NCBI GenBank assembly: GCA_963978905.1
Contig: OZ022258.1
Coordinates: forward strand, 31,562,716 to 31,626,715
Length of the DNA stretch: 64,000 bases
Source of the DNA: Trichostrongylus colubriformis
Lineage: Eukaryota; Nematoda; Chromadorea; Rhabditida; Trichostrongylidae
Reading direction: 5' to 3'
Of the stretch, positions 1-10,076 are shown piece by piece. Within the stretch, counting starts at the first letter, position 1. Each line of letters starts with the position of its first letter. The notes under the pieces are model-generated. The model was not told the DNA's origin, made no database searches, and saw only the letters and a list, made by a program, of their open reading frames with translations. Made by a program: the position numbers and the translations under genes.

Positions 1-42
1 GTCCACCTAAGGCAGCATCCCATCCCATGGATGATGAAAGGG

Positions 43-115
43 GTGTCGGTAGTGTAATGGATTAGCACATATGCCCGGAAAGCTTGGAGTGCGGGCTCAA
101 GTCCCGTCCGACCCT
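43..115 (+). pseudogene. tRNA-like sequence (tRNA pseudogene or SINE head)
   Basis: The stretch folds as a cloverleaf. Acceptor arms are 43-49 and 108-114 (six of seven pairs, T44/C113 mismatch). The D stem is GTGT (52-55) with GCAC (65-68). The anticodon stem is 70-74 with 82-86 (one T/T mismatch, one wobble). The T stem is GCGGG/CCCGT around loop CTCAAGT (96-102). Internal promoter boxes A (TGGATTAGCAC) and B (GGCTCAAGTCC) are near consensus. The anticodon loop is CCGGAAA, so position 33 is C instead of U. The implied anticodon GGA (Ser) does not fit the short variable loop. I infer a tRNA-derived pseudogene or SINE head rather than a working tRNA. Confidence 0.45.
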
Positions 116-1520
116 GAAGCTTTTGCCCATAACTCAGCCGGTGATAATCAGCAGCTATCTAAAATCAAAAATATCAAAATCAGTATATCTAGGTTGCGGT
201 TTGATGACGTAGACTAGTAAACAGAAATTTATATGAGTTTTTCTTTTCGTCTGGCCCCTGCCCACCTCAGCTCTAATTTTATTGGTACATCTTGTGTAGA
301 TCAATTGCATAGTAAGATCTTTCCGCTTTAGCACCCTGAGTACATCCCCGCACTTTCTCGATATCTCTTCCAGAAATGCTAGGGAATTGAGCCTGTTTTT
401 GTAGCGAAGAATCTGCTCTTCCATGCTGATACAGAAAAGTAGCATCTTTCAGACCTACCATAAGTACGAACCTGACACAATGTCAATCCGTAATGCGCAG
501 TTGAGAGTGTATTAGGTGCCATCAAAGGTGGCGTAAAGATAGAGGCAGATTGCGTCCAAAAAGCTAATGAGTGAAATGCTAGGAGGAGCTGAAGCCTTGT
601 GATATTCCACGCATTCGCTGCCGTTGACTAACAAACCCATTTGGATTACATCATGCCGCTTGAAATTTTTTGCGACATTTTTGCATTTATTCCTTTTCTC
701 CCTATCATTGGATATTTCTGGCTTTTGAAGAGTATCCTAGTATTTTTGAGCTGGTTTGTTATATGCTATTATCCGAACTCTATCGAGATGCCCAAAAACA
801 GCAGGTTGAAACTTTAGGAAAAAGTTCTCAAAGAGGAAGAAATCAAATGAAGTAAAATTTCTAAACCAATCCATCGTGGATTCCGTCCTAGACTGAAACA
901 TGGAAAAACCGGAGAATAAAAGAAAAGAAATGGAAAATATCCTGAATATTTGGAGTCAAAAGATATTTGAAAATCCTACTGTGCGGTCTAATAGTCATGG
1001 GTGCTCTTTCACAGTATACGCCGCCCATAGAAATTTCTATAATTTCCAAAAATTTGGAGGATTTTCCAAACGTCGCGACTGTAGTGTGAAACTTAACATG
1101 AAGCATATCCGGAACCACGCATTTAACCCACTCAAGGTCTTTTAAGCATTAGACTTCCGTGGGAGTAAAAACCAACTCAAACTAGGTAGGCCATCGAAAT
1201 TTGATGAAATGCATTCCGAATATAGTGTTCCTTGAGAATGCTGAGTCTCAGCTCTTTTTTACCAAGTTGCTCTCAACTCTGCGTAAATTTTTTGAGTATT
1301 TGTTCACGCTGGCTTTCCATAATTACAATTGATAGTAAGTTGATGACATTTGTGATGTGAAAAATTTGAAAAGGAAAACGATAAGATTCTCAGGTCAAAA
1401 CTTCCCCCTAAGTACCAAAAATAGCTCTTGGGTGATAAGTGTGAAAAAAACAAAAAGCAGATTTACAGGGAAGAATTCGACAGGAAACTCAGGAAGCAAA
1501 GTAGCGAAGACCCTCATTCA
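116..1520. other. Non-coding stretch, nothing recognised
   Basis: Only short open frames with no recognisable motif occur here on either strand. No splice-supported exon chain, RNA gene or repeat boundary was seen. Confidence 0.4.
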
Positions 1521-2267
1521 AAGACAGCGATAGGGGTCACGTGGGTGATAAGGAATCCCAGAAGGAGTCGTTCACTGAAAAGTTACGACCATCAGAGGCC
1601 TATGTAAGGCGAATCTCCCGCGGAAGACGCTCCCTTGAGCTGTGGTGGATGCGGCCTTATCAGGCCTTCTCATGTCAGCCAGCCTCCTAGGATCGAGTTT
1701 CCCGAGAATGACTGAGGTGTAGAGTAAGGCAGTGTCCATAGTTTTGGAACTTGCGGATTTGCAGAATTGCAGAAAACGATGAAGGTACGTAGCGATTGAG
1801 AGAATTGCGGAACGCAAAATTGTGGAAATGCAGAATCGTGGAATTCGAAGAAAAGCATAAGATACGTACTGATTTCCATGCTACGAAGAGACGAGAGGAT
1901 CAAAGGAACTAGTAAGCGGGAATTGTCTTCATTGCGAATTCCACAATTCTGCAAATTCCACGATTCCGCATTTCCACAAAACGCATCTATTCTTCTTTCC
2001 ACAATCCTGCAAATCCTGCAGTTTTCCCAATCGATACCTATCTAATGCTTTTCCGCAAATTAAGCAATGCTGCAATTCCGCCAATTCCAAAACTATGAAT
2101 GCTGCCTAATGGGCATGATAACAGAATGATACTTGTCGTATCGCAATAAAGCCGTACTTGTCGAAACATTGGCGCTTGACGGTGTCAACTTTCGTGGTGA
2201 AAACGTCCACCGGTCAGTATCAAAGATTGGTATGAATGATGCAATAGGATTAACCCTACCACTGCCC
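1521..2267. mobile_element. TTAA-type MITE, copy 1 (interrupted)
   Basis: The left end AAGACAGCGATAGGGG and the right end CACTGCCC followed by TTAA (2268-2271) match the family members at 40460-40839, 15261-15796 and 8549-9092. The interior around 1540-1720 and 2120-2260 aligns by eye with 40480-40840, including the shared phrases CGGTCAGTATCAAAGA and CCTCCTAGGATCGA. The copy is interrupted by a different element at 1728-2106. No transposase is visible, so it is non-autonomous. Confidence 0.6.
1728..2106. mobile_element. Nested fold-back element with TAA target duplication (PIF/Harbinger-like)
   Basis: The terminal inverted repeat GGCAGTGTCCATAGTTTTGG (left) corresponds to GGCAGCATTCATAGTTTTGG on the complement of the right end. 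The element is flanked by TAA at 1725-1727 and 2107-2109. The paralogous repeat at 40676 reads straight through this site (AGAGTAATGAGCATGAT) and so serves as the empty site. The interior is an imperfect inverted repeat rich in variants of GAATTCCACAATTCTGC. Three-base TAA duplications and G-rich ends suggest a PIF/Harbinger MITE, but no transposase is present. Confidence 0.65.
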
Positions 2268-2271
2268 TTAA

Positions 2272-3968
2272 ACGGACATCTGGATATGTTCACGTGAGCA
2301 TCAGGTTTGAACAGATTCATATTATTCTGCAGAATCGAATTTGTAAAAGAACAAACAGTGAATCGATATGATCAATATCGGAGCGTATCAAAGGACGAGG
2401 CTGGTGCGCATGTGTAAGAGTGGATGTGAGGAGTGTACTGATTATGAGGGATAGCGGAAACGAGGAGGACACACAGCGCGTCAAAGAGTCGGCCCCGCAA
2501 TTTGTGGTAGTCTTCGCTCCAGTTGTATTGACACCGATCGCAAAGCCTAAAAAACCGGTAGTGACAGTGATCGAGCTTCTCGTACCCTCTTTCCATCTCG
2601 AAATCTGACTTTTTCCAAATTCTTCTCTGAGCAAACAATATATCACATTCAATAATTTCTCGAGGCGTCGTGTGTGCAATAGCTGATCCACAAGCGGGTA
2701 CCGTAGGCCAAAATTGCCCCGTGCGGTGTTTTTAGAAAAATACCAGCTCAATCACTGATGAGACCTAGCTACCTGAACAAGGTGAAAGTGTTTGACGTAT
2801 CCAAGATCACCTGGATATCAGAGCACAGAAATGTGTCAAGGGAACCTTGTCACACGAAAAGTCAGCCCTCTTAACATGAGAGTAGATATAGCAGAACTCC
2901 AGATATAATGGTAACGTGCCAATTAGCCAATAGCAGGCGAAGAGCGGACGGGAGAGACCCGGGTGTCTCCAAACGTATTATAGTACTACACGTAACGTGA
3001 ATTGGTTGCGATGCACGTCGGCAACATGTGGGCTGTCGACCAAACGAACAGCCTGCTGTCAGCCGTCGAGACCGAGAAATAGACGTTTCTTCGGAACAGC
3101 TGCCACCGACGCTACCACACAAACGCGAAGGAATATCAGAAATGTTCAAAACGAAACTTGTAAATGTGAAAATAGGAAACGAAAGCATCGATGAACCTCC
3201 TACGTCAATATGGCTATTAAGGAAACGTTCGGAAACGAGCAAACAATCTATGGTGTTAAGATGTTCAGTGGAGATCAATTTGTTGTTGTTTGCCACGCTG
3301 TCGACATTTTTGTGATAATTGAAAGATTAATGGAAACCTTCCAGAAAACACCACATTAATTTCAATGGTTTATGTTCTTAGGTGTGTCTGCACTTCTGCA
3401 GCCAACTGCCTAGAAGGGATAGAATGGTCAATAAAAAAGTTGAGTAATCAATAATGAGTAATCGATGAAGGCATTATATGAATACGGAGGGTGGGCATTT
3501 CATGACAATGCAACCACATTTTGGAACATATCCCAGTGATTAGAAAAAAAGCTATGAGCTTTTGAATGGATGATCATTTCTGTTTTCCCATATCCACATA
3601 ACATTTAAATACTACCACTTAACCATAAAGCATATGTGAGGCGAAAGCAATGTAGCGACAAGTGATTCTCATTTGCAAGTTAAGGAATCAATTCAGATCC
3701 CTACCCAGTACGATCGAGCAGTATCAAATAGCAATCAAATACATTAGAACCCCGAGTGGAGACAAAGTGCATGGCGTAATCCAAGGAGAAACTACATACT
3801 TATGCCTCTGAACCATAACGTAATTGCGGACACAAGAATGCCATACATCGTGTACCTAATGGAGGGGGAAGCAGGTAGTCATAAACATGGACAAGCTTTC
3901 AAGTGTCATATGGACCGCTAAAAGGCACAACGTGGTCTTCCTTAAGGAAATTCTGCTGACTGCTTGTT
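2272..3968. other. Non-coding stretch, nothing recognised
   Basis: Several open frames of 60-144 codons lie on both strands (for example minus 2317-2751 and 2871-3296). They overlap each other, lack recognisable domains and show no supporting splice chain. Confidence 0.35.
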
Positions 3969-4332
3969 AAGAGAAGGTCTCTGTTTCTTTCATCAACCAT
4001 TATCGAAGGAGTATTACTGTAATAAGAAAATGAGAAAACAAGGAAGAATGTTGGTGGGAGAAAGCGTAAAGAGGTTTTACATTGTTTTTTGCAATCAAGA
4101 AGAATTAAAGGGGTGTGTAGAGCAGCCCCCCCCCCCCCCCGACCAGCCATCCAAGAGAAGGTCTCTGTTTCTTTCATTAACCATTATCGAAGGAGTATTA
4201 CTGTAACAAGAAAATCAGAAAACAAGGAAGAATGTTGGTGGGAGGGAGCGTAAAGAGGTTTTACATTGTTTTTTGCAATCAAGAAGAATTAAAGGGGTGT
4301 GTAGAGCAGCCCCGCCCCCCGACCAGCCATCC
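3969..4332 (+). repeat. Two-copy tandem duplication (about 184 and 180 bp)
   Basis: Positions 3969-4152 and 4153-4332 are nearly identical direct repeats, each starting AAGAGAAGGTCTCTG and ending GACCAGCCATCC. They differ at a few bases and in the poly-C tract near the end: 15 C at 4126-4140 in copy 1, and an interrupted CCCGCCCCCC in copy 2. Confidence 0.9.
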
Positions 4333-6665
4333 ATCTAAAATATACAAGGTGGTCACAGAGGCTCTTTACGTGCAAGTCAGTTTGCTGCAATAATTGGACG
4401 ATTCTTGCTGAAAGACGAGCGTATGTAACTTGAGTGGGTAGGTGTGAGAAATGGTTCTCTGGGCGAAATGAGGAGCACGGCCCATGGGAAGTGCAAATCG
4501 CACGCATCCGCCGTTCGCAGCTTTCATGTTGTCATGGTGACCCGGTGGCTGTTGACCAGTATGCTTGACCGGAACAGCAGCCGACTATCTCTAATGCCTG
4601 CAGCCGTCCAAAGCTTCATAGCAGTGGCAGGGGGCGAGCCGTATATGAAAAGATTCTTGCAAAAACCCGAAAGGAGCGTCAAAAAGAGGTGAAATACGAT
4701 AAAAAAATATGGCGAGACATGTTAAAATAGGTAGCTTCCATCAAAAAAGTGCCTCCTCCGGAGCACAGGGTGCTCTTTCATCGAGAATTTCTCCATATGA
4801 ACTTTTCCCAGACTCTTAGGTTTCATTTTGGTGACTTATGTTGGGAGTTCTAATTACTCACATTACTCCTATCACTTTCCTTACCTTACATTCCGAGAAT
4901 CTCGAGTGTTCTTCACTACAAGGAACTCATCTGGGATAGTTGGCATACTTGATACCTACGTCGGCAGAGCAAATTCTCCTTCGAATTCGGGCGATAGAGC
5001 AAATTTCCTGATCCGTATGTATTCATTGTCAACGTGGCTTATCGAGAAGAGCCAGAAATGCCTGAATTTCATTTCGAGAGGAAGCAAAAGTCAGTGCAAG
5101 AGGTGTCGTTCCTTACTAGCTTTTATAATTGGAGCAATGTTAGTCTGGAGTGTCCATACCGACAAGATTTGAAACAACCAAAGATCTCATTACTGTGGAA
5201 GCTCCCCACGTGGACAGAAGATAGTGTGGTTGTGTGTGGGTCTTCGGTCAGGGATGCACTAAGGGGAGGTCTCTTCGCTCCCTTCCTCGCACCATCCTCT
5301 TATCTGCCCTTGGGATGACATCACAAGATATGATGAACTGACTCCTGACCATGTTCCAATTATTTCAGCGTATGAAAAGTAGTAAGCAAGATCTCCGTTA
5401 CAATAACAAGTGGGTGTGGGTCAAGCGTAGATAGAAGATATTTTGTCTCGCATAAACATTTCTGACTGACAGAGATTATGACAGAAATTACTCTTCATGG
5501 CTACACACTTGGGTGCGAGGTACTAGGAGGTGTAGAAGGTCCATTTTAACTGAAGCCCCTTTCCCCTATGGCGACCCTTTTTCATCAAATTCTTTAGTTT
5601 GGTACCGAGAATTGAGCGCATCCTCTTTGTACCGCTAGCTTTTTCGTGAAAGTGTTACACGATCAATGCGGGTTGAATTTCCATCGGCCTCGGGCGTAAC
5701 AAGGAGGAGGAATTTGTTTGATGGGAACCGCGCATCGCTTCCGGTTGTGCGATTTTGCGGAGTGGCATTTTGAGCTGTGAGAATAATGCATTTTCCCGGG
5801 TGTGTACCCTTACGACAGGATTTGGATGACGTGCTACGCGATACGAGAGAATTAGGGGCACCATATCCAGCCAGGACCGGATGTGATTACCTTGTTTCCG
5901 ACGTGTGACACGGTAATAGCTTAGAGTTCCAACTGAATGCGACGCCCTTAGATCACACTCACCGCATCGCGCGCGGCGCACTGTAGCGCGGAATTCTGGC
6001 GTTAAGGTTAGCACCCTTTTTCATCATTCCGATAAGCCTTCGGAGCCACCTACATACTTTGCGGCATTGTCGCCAGCAACGTCCGAATGTTTTAACTATA
6101 ACGCTCGAAAGAATCACATTACAGTATGATGACCTTAGCAGGAGCCGGCGCGAATTTTATCACAATGTCAGAGTGTGGCAAAATGGCAAATGCAACCACC
6201 AGGATCCGCGCAAGCTCCTGTTCATCAACTGTGGCATGGTTCGAGTAGCACGTTGCCAGTGTTGGGTACCACGGTCGGTGTAGAGGAGGCGTTTTCAAAT
6301 AACTCCAGTGGCCGCTGCGCTGGAGTGTGCTGAACATCAGTAAGCCGCTTTATGAATTGTACTCTACAGAAACAGTGGGACTCGGTTCCATGGTTTACTT
6401 GTTGTAAGTGCGCGTCCATGATATTTGAGTTACTGATGAGTTGTAAAAAGAGAACGGCTGAAATATTACAAAAAATTAACTGTAAAAGGTAAATTCATGA
6501 AAGTTAACATTGTTTTTTAATTTATTTGTTTTATAACACTTATATTTTCTGTATATTGTTTTCGGGGAGTGGATTTGCATGAGAGCGAAAATGATAGCAG
6601 GTTAAAGTAACAGTATAATAGCAATGAAAATATAAGGGTAAGCGTATTATTATTGATAGATATTA
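4333..6665. other. Non-coding stretch with a possible diverged repeat near 6040-6350
   Basis: No gene is recognised. Around 6110-6200 the words AATCACATTACAGTATGATG and GTGGCAAAATGGCAAA resemble the fold-back element at 49879-50217, so a diverged relative may lie here. Confidence 0.25.
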
Positions 6666-7564
6666 TTAGGTTGATTCATAATAAATCGGACAAATGGTAG
6701 TGATGATTTCTAGAGACCATAACTCAGTAACGAATTAACGAAAATGGACGCGCGAGGTACCGTTGGAATGAGTGTGAAAAGCTCTTCAAAGTACCGCAAA
6801 ATAATCACTCCAAAGTAAATTCATTCCGCCACGATGCCGCACGATTTCAAGCGGTCCAGAGACCACATCCGCAACGTCATACTATTTATATCGCTATCTG
6901 GCCAGGAACCCGCGGATATCGGCAGACGTCTGATAGAAGTTCACAAGGAGCATGCCCCCGGCAGAAGTACACTGTAGTTGTAGCATTCGAAGTTTGCGTC
7001 AGGCGACTATTCCATCGAAGACGAAAACCGCGGTTGGTGGAGCGTACACGGCGTAGAGTACTGGGAGCTGCTCGATGAAGGTACCACAGTATCCGCCGAC
7101 GTCTACGTTCGTCAATTACGAGAATTGAAGGCCAATGTCCAAAGTTCGCTACGGCGGCGGTCACATGTCTACTTCCAGCACGACAACGTGTCTACTTCCA
7201 CAGACCGCACTTCGCAAGATCGACCAAGGCCGAGCTGCTGTCGTACAGTTGGACCGTACTTCCATACCCACCGTACTCCCCAGACCTGGCCCCTTCAGAT
7301 TTCCACCTTTTTTCCCACAGCCAACGCCACCTGGACGGCCAAGACTTCAAAACTCGCGACGAGGTCAAGGCGGCACTCGGCAACTTCTTCGAGCTCCAGC
7401 TTCCGGCCTTCTGGAGCAAGGGCATCCATGATCTGCCTATACCGTGGCAGAAGGTCATCGATAAAGATGGAGTATATTTCAAGTGAATCCCTATTGTCGT
7501 AAAAAAGTTGTACGACAATGATTAAAATTGGTCAATTTGTCCGATTTATTATGAATCAACCTAA
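6666..7564 (+). mobile_element. Internally deleted mariner element, copy 1 (899 bp)
   Basis: Perfect 30-bp terminal inverted repeats begin TTAGGTTGATTCATAATAAA and are flanked by TA at 6664-6665 and 7565-7566. Inside are N-terminal and C-terminal pieces of a mariner transposase without the middle. A second copy of exactly the same length lies at 47097-47995 and differs at about a dozen bases by eye. That pattern shows the deleted form itself was mobilised in trans. Confidence 0.92.
6834..7486 (+). pseudogene. Mariner transposase remnant (broken)
   Basis: The first frame starts at ATG 6834 and reads 47 codons ([16 protein letters not shown]...) to TAG at 6975. It resembles the N-terminal helix-turn-helix start of mariner transposases. 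A frame read near 7045-7180 has the family phrases [15 protein letters not shown] and VYFQHDN. The end, 7202-7486, reads [25 protein letters not shown] and [13 protein letters not shown]. The second catalytic Asp (HDN) and third (PSD) are visible, but they are separated by a frameshift at a short duplication (GTCTACTTCCA twice near 7168-7200). The central segment with the first catalytic Asp is missing. It cannot encode an active enzyme. Confidence 0.85.
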
Positions 7565-7566
7565 TA

Positions 7567-8485
7567 GAATTGTAGTGAACTTACAAAGAACCCATCGCAA
7601 ATTAGCGAATGTCGACGATTAACTGAATTGAATTCCTTGATAAAATAGGGAGATAATGAAGTGAAAATAAGCCGATTTCAACCTTTCGTAGAAATAAATG
7701 ATTGGGAGCTGAACCTGAATGCTATCCGAGGGAAGCTTCATCGAAGTTTAAGGTCGGAATCGCGAAGCTACATTATCAATATGCAAATTGACAGGATGAA
7801 TCAACTATCTCAAGACAAACAAAATTTACAAAAGTTTCCTAGAAATTCGAAAGATGGTGCATTTCGAATCTTTTCTGATGACCAATTTTTCATGAATGTG
7901 AACCACTTCTTAGCAAAGACTTGCCGTGTTCGCAAAGACTTATGAGATTTCGCTCCTTTCGGTCTCAAAACAGAGATGTGTTCCGCAAAGCTAAGTGAGG
8001 AACAGGAAGTCACGGGTGGTCAGTCACTAGAAAAATGCTGTTACTTCCCGGCAAGATGTACCTTGCTTTCCAGACAAGCTGAAGTTGGTCGCCGGCGGGC
8101 GAGTCGCACATATGTGCTCAGTATCCTCGATCTGACAATCACAATATGACTGTTAAACAAAAAAATAGAAGCACGAAAAAATTATAAAACATGGGGCGGA
8201 TACGTTAGTTCCTAGCTGACAAGACTATGTACGTATGCATATGTTCCGCCTTATTTCTCGGCGTAAGGAAAAGAGTGGGTTGTTTTCCCGGACACGTTCC
8301 ACCGCACTCAAGTAACGGCACTTGAGGGACGCGCACACATACATCAACAAGCACAACCAGCGTGCTTTATTCAAAAGTTGTTTTCTCAAAGCTCTCAGGG
8401 CTGCAAAGTTACCGATGAAAGAGCCGAAACGAAAATCACAGTGAGCGACATTATGGAAGTGCCTACAAAGTGAACGAAAATTTGA
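7567..8485. other. Non-coding stretch, nothing recognised
   Basis: There is one 94-codon open frame at 7661-7945 (plus) without recognisable motifs, and no repeat boundaries were seen. Confidence 0.35.
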
Positions 8486-9436
8486 AGAAATCGTGCACGG
8501 AAAAATGAGTTTCTCTATTGCTCATATATTGATGTTGTATTCGCTTAAAGACAGCATTAGGGGCAATGCGGTAATGGATAAATCCTTACAAGAATTCACT
8601 CATGAGGTAGTCCTGGGCCTAAGAAGGCTATCTGTGGCGGAATCCCGGTGAAAAAGCGTCCCTCCGAGCTGTAGAAACGCCGCAAAACGCCGCAACCGCC
8701 CATCTGTTCCGCCTCTTGATAGGATACTGCCTCCGGATGACGTAATTCCCGATTGACTGGGGTGGGAGCGGCCAAGGAGACGCGGCAGGATCGAGGGTTT
8801 TGCGGCGCGCTTCCGCAGTTTGAGCTTGAAGCTCACTCCAAAAATAGATGCTGTCGTATTTCCAAACATTCCCTTGTGTTCATTTGGGAACATGCCAATG
8901 GAAGATAGTCGACTACCTGCCTCTTCACGGGAAGGTCGTCCGGGTCGAGAATCAACGCTGGGAAGGGGGCCCTATTTTTTGGGTTTTTGGCCAACTCCAT
9001 CCGTTTTTCTTCACTATCCCGTTACTATGCATCTCGACTTTCATATACACTTCTTCTTTTACTTTTCGTCAAACTTTCCCCTGATGCTGCCTTCAATAAG
9101 AACCGCATGCGAAGTTCCACGCGAAAAGTTGTGAATCAGGCAAAAAGACAGTTCCTCAAAGTGGGGTCAAGGGGGCGGGGCCTCCGAGTAAATGCGCTGA
9201 CCCATCGTCAGCTAGAAACGGAGAGTGGGACTGTTTACGTAATTTTCTCTCCTACTCTGCGTCTCCGACAGCGGCATACGACGAGACGGGCCCCGCGCCT
9301 CGGCCGCCACTTTGAGGAGCTGTATCTTTACCGGATTCTTACTTTTTCGCGTGAAATTTTGCATGCGGCTTATTGAGCAAATACAACGACAGTATATGGG
9401 TCTCAGAGGGACTCATTTTTCCATGTACGATTTCCT
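8486..9436. mobile_element. TTAA-type fold-back MITE (AGGAATCG family), interrupted copy
   Basis: The left end AGAAATCGTGCACGG, preceded by TTGA, and the complement of the right end AGGAAATCGTACATGG match the ends of the neighbouring copy at 9658-10072. Subterminal words GATGTTGTATT and GCATGCGGC recur in both. A second element (8549-9092) has inserted into its left arm. Confidence 0.65.
8549..9092. mobile_element. TTAA-type MITE (AGGCAG family), nested copy
   Basis: The left end AGACAGCATTAGGGG follows TTAA (8545-8548). The right end CCCCTGATGCTGCCT precedes TCAA. The interior (AATAGATGCTGTCG, GGGTTTTTGGCCA, CATCCGTTTTT) aligns with 15261-15796 and with a fragment at 49005-49195. It interrupts the left arm of the element at 8486-9436, which gives the order of insertion. 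It is non-coding. Confidence 0.7.
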
Positions 9437-9657
9437 AAAGATAGGCGGAGAGTCTCTAGGTCGTTCGCTCTCGCTTACGTCCGAAAACGTGACAAACTTA
9501 CGCACTCCAGCTCTCTCACTTTGGAGGCTCTCATGATTCGGTAGTCATTACAGCCGGAATGTTATGTCAGTAACGAATAACATGGTGAAATTTTGTAATG
9601 TGGAAACAGGTCAGCCGACATGCAGAAGTCTATATCGCTTGATTGATAGCGTGTTAA

Positions 9658-10072
9658 AGGAATCGTCCACGGAAAAATTAGTTTCATTGTGATCCCTCAT
9701 ATTTGTGTTGTATTCCCCTAATAAGGACCGCATGCAGAAGTGAGAATTTGGCTAAGGTACAGCTCCCCCAATTCTTGGGCAGGCGGGCGGGGCTTCTGAG
9801 TAAAAGCCCCGTTCCGTCGACAGCTGCAGTTGGAAACGGGGGATGGGACTGTTTACGTACTGTTCTGTTCCTACAATGTGCCTCCGACCGCGGCGGAACC
9901 TTGGGGTGGGACTTCTCGGAAGCCCCGCCCGCCCGGCCAAGACTTTGTGGTACCATGTATCTTAGCTGGATTCACATTTTTCGCGTGGAACTCTGCATGC
10001 GGCCCACATCAGGCAAATACAACATAAATATATGGGTGACATGAATACTGATTTTTTCCGTGGACGATTCCT
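9658..10072. mobile_element. TTAA-type fold-back MITE (AGGAATCG family), uninterrupted copy
   Basis: Inverted ends AGGAATCGTCCACGGAAAAA (left) and its complement at the right are flanked by TTAA (9654-9657) and CTAA (10073-10076). Inversion extends inward past GCATGCAGA and GTACAGCTCC, so most of the 415 bp can fold back. The centre is GC-rich. It is non-coding. Confidence 0.75.
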
Positions 10073-10076
10073 CTAA

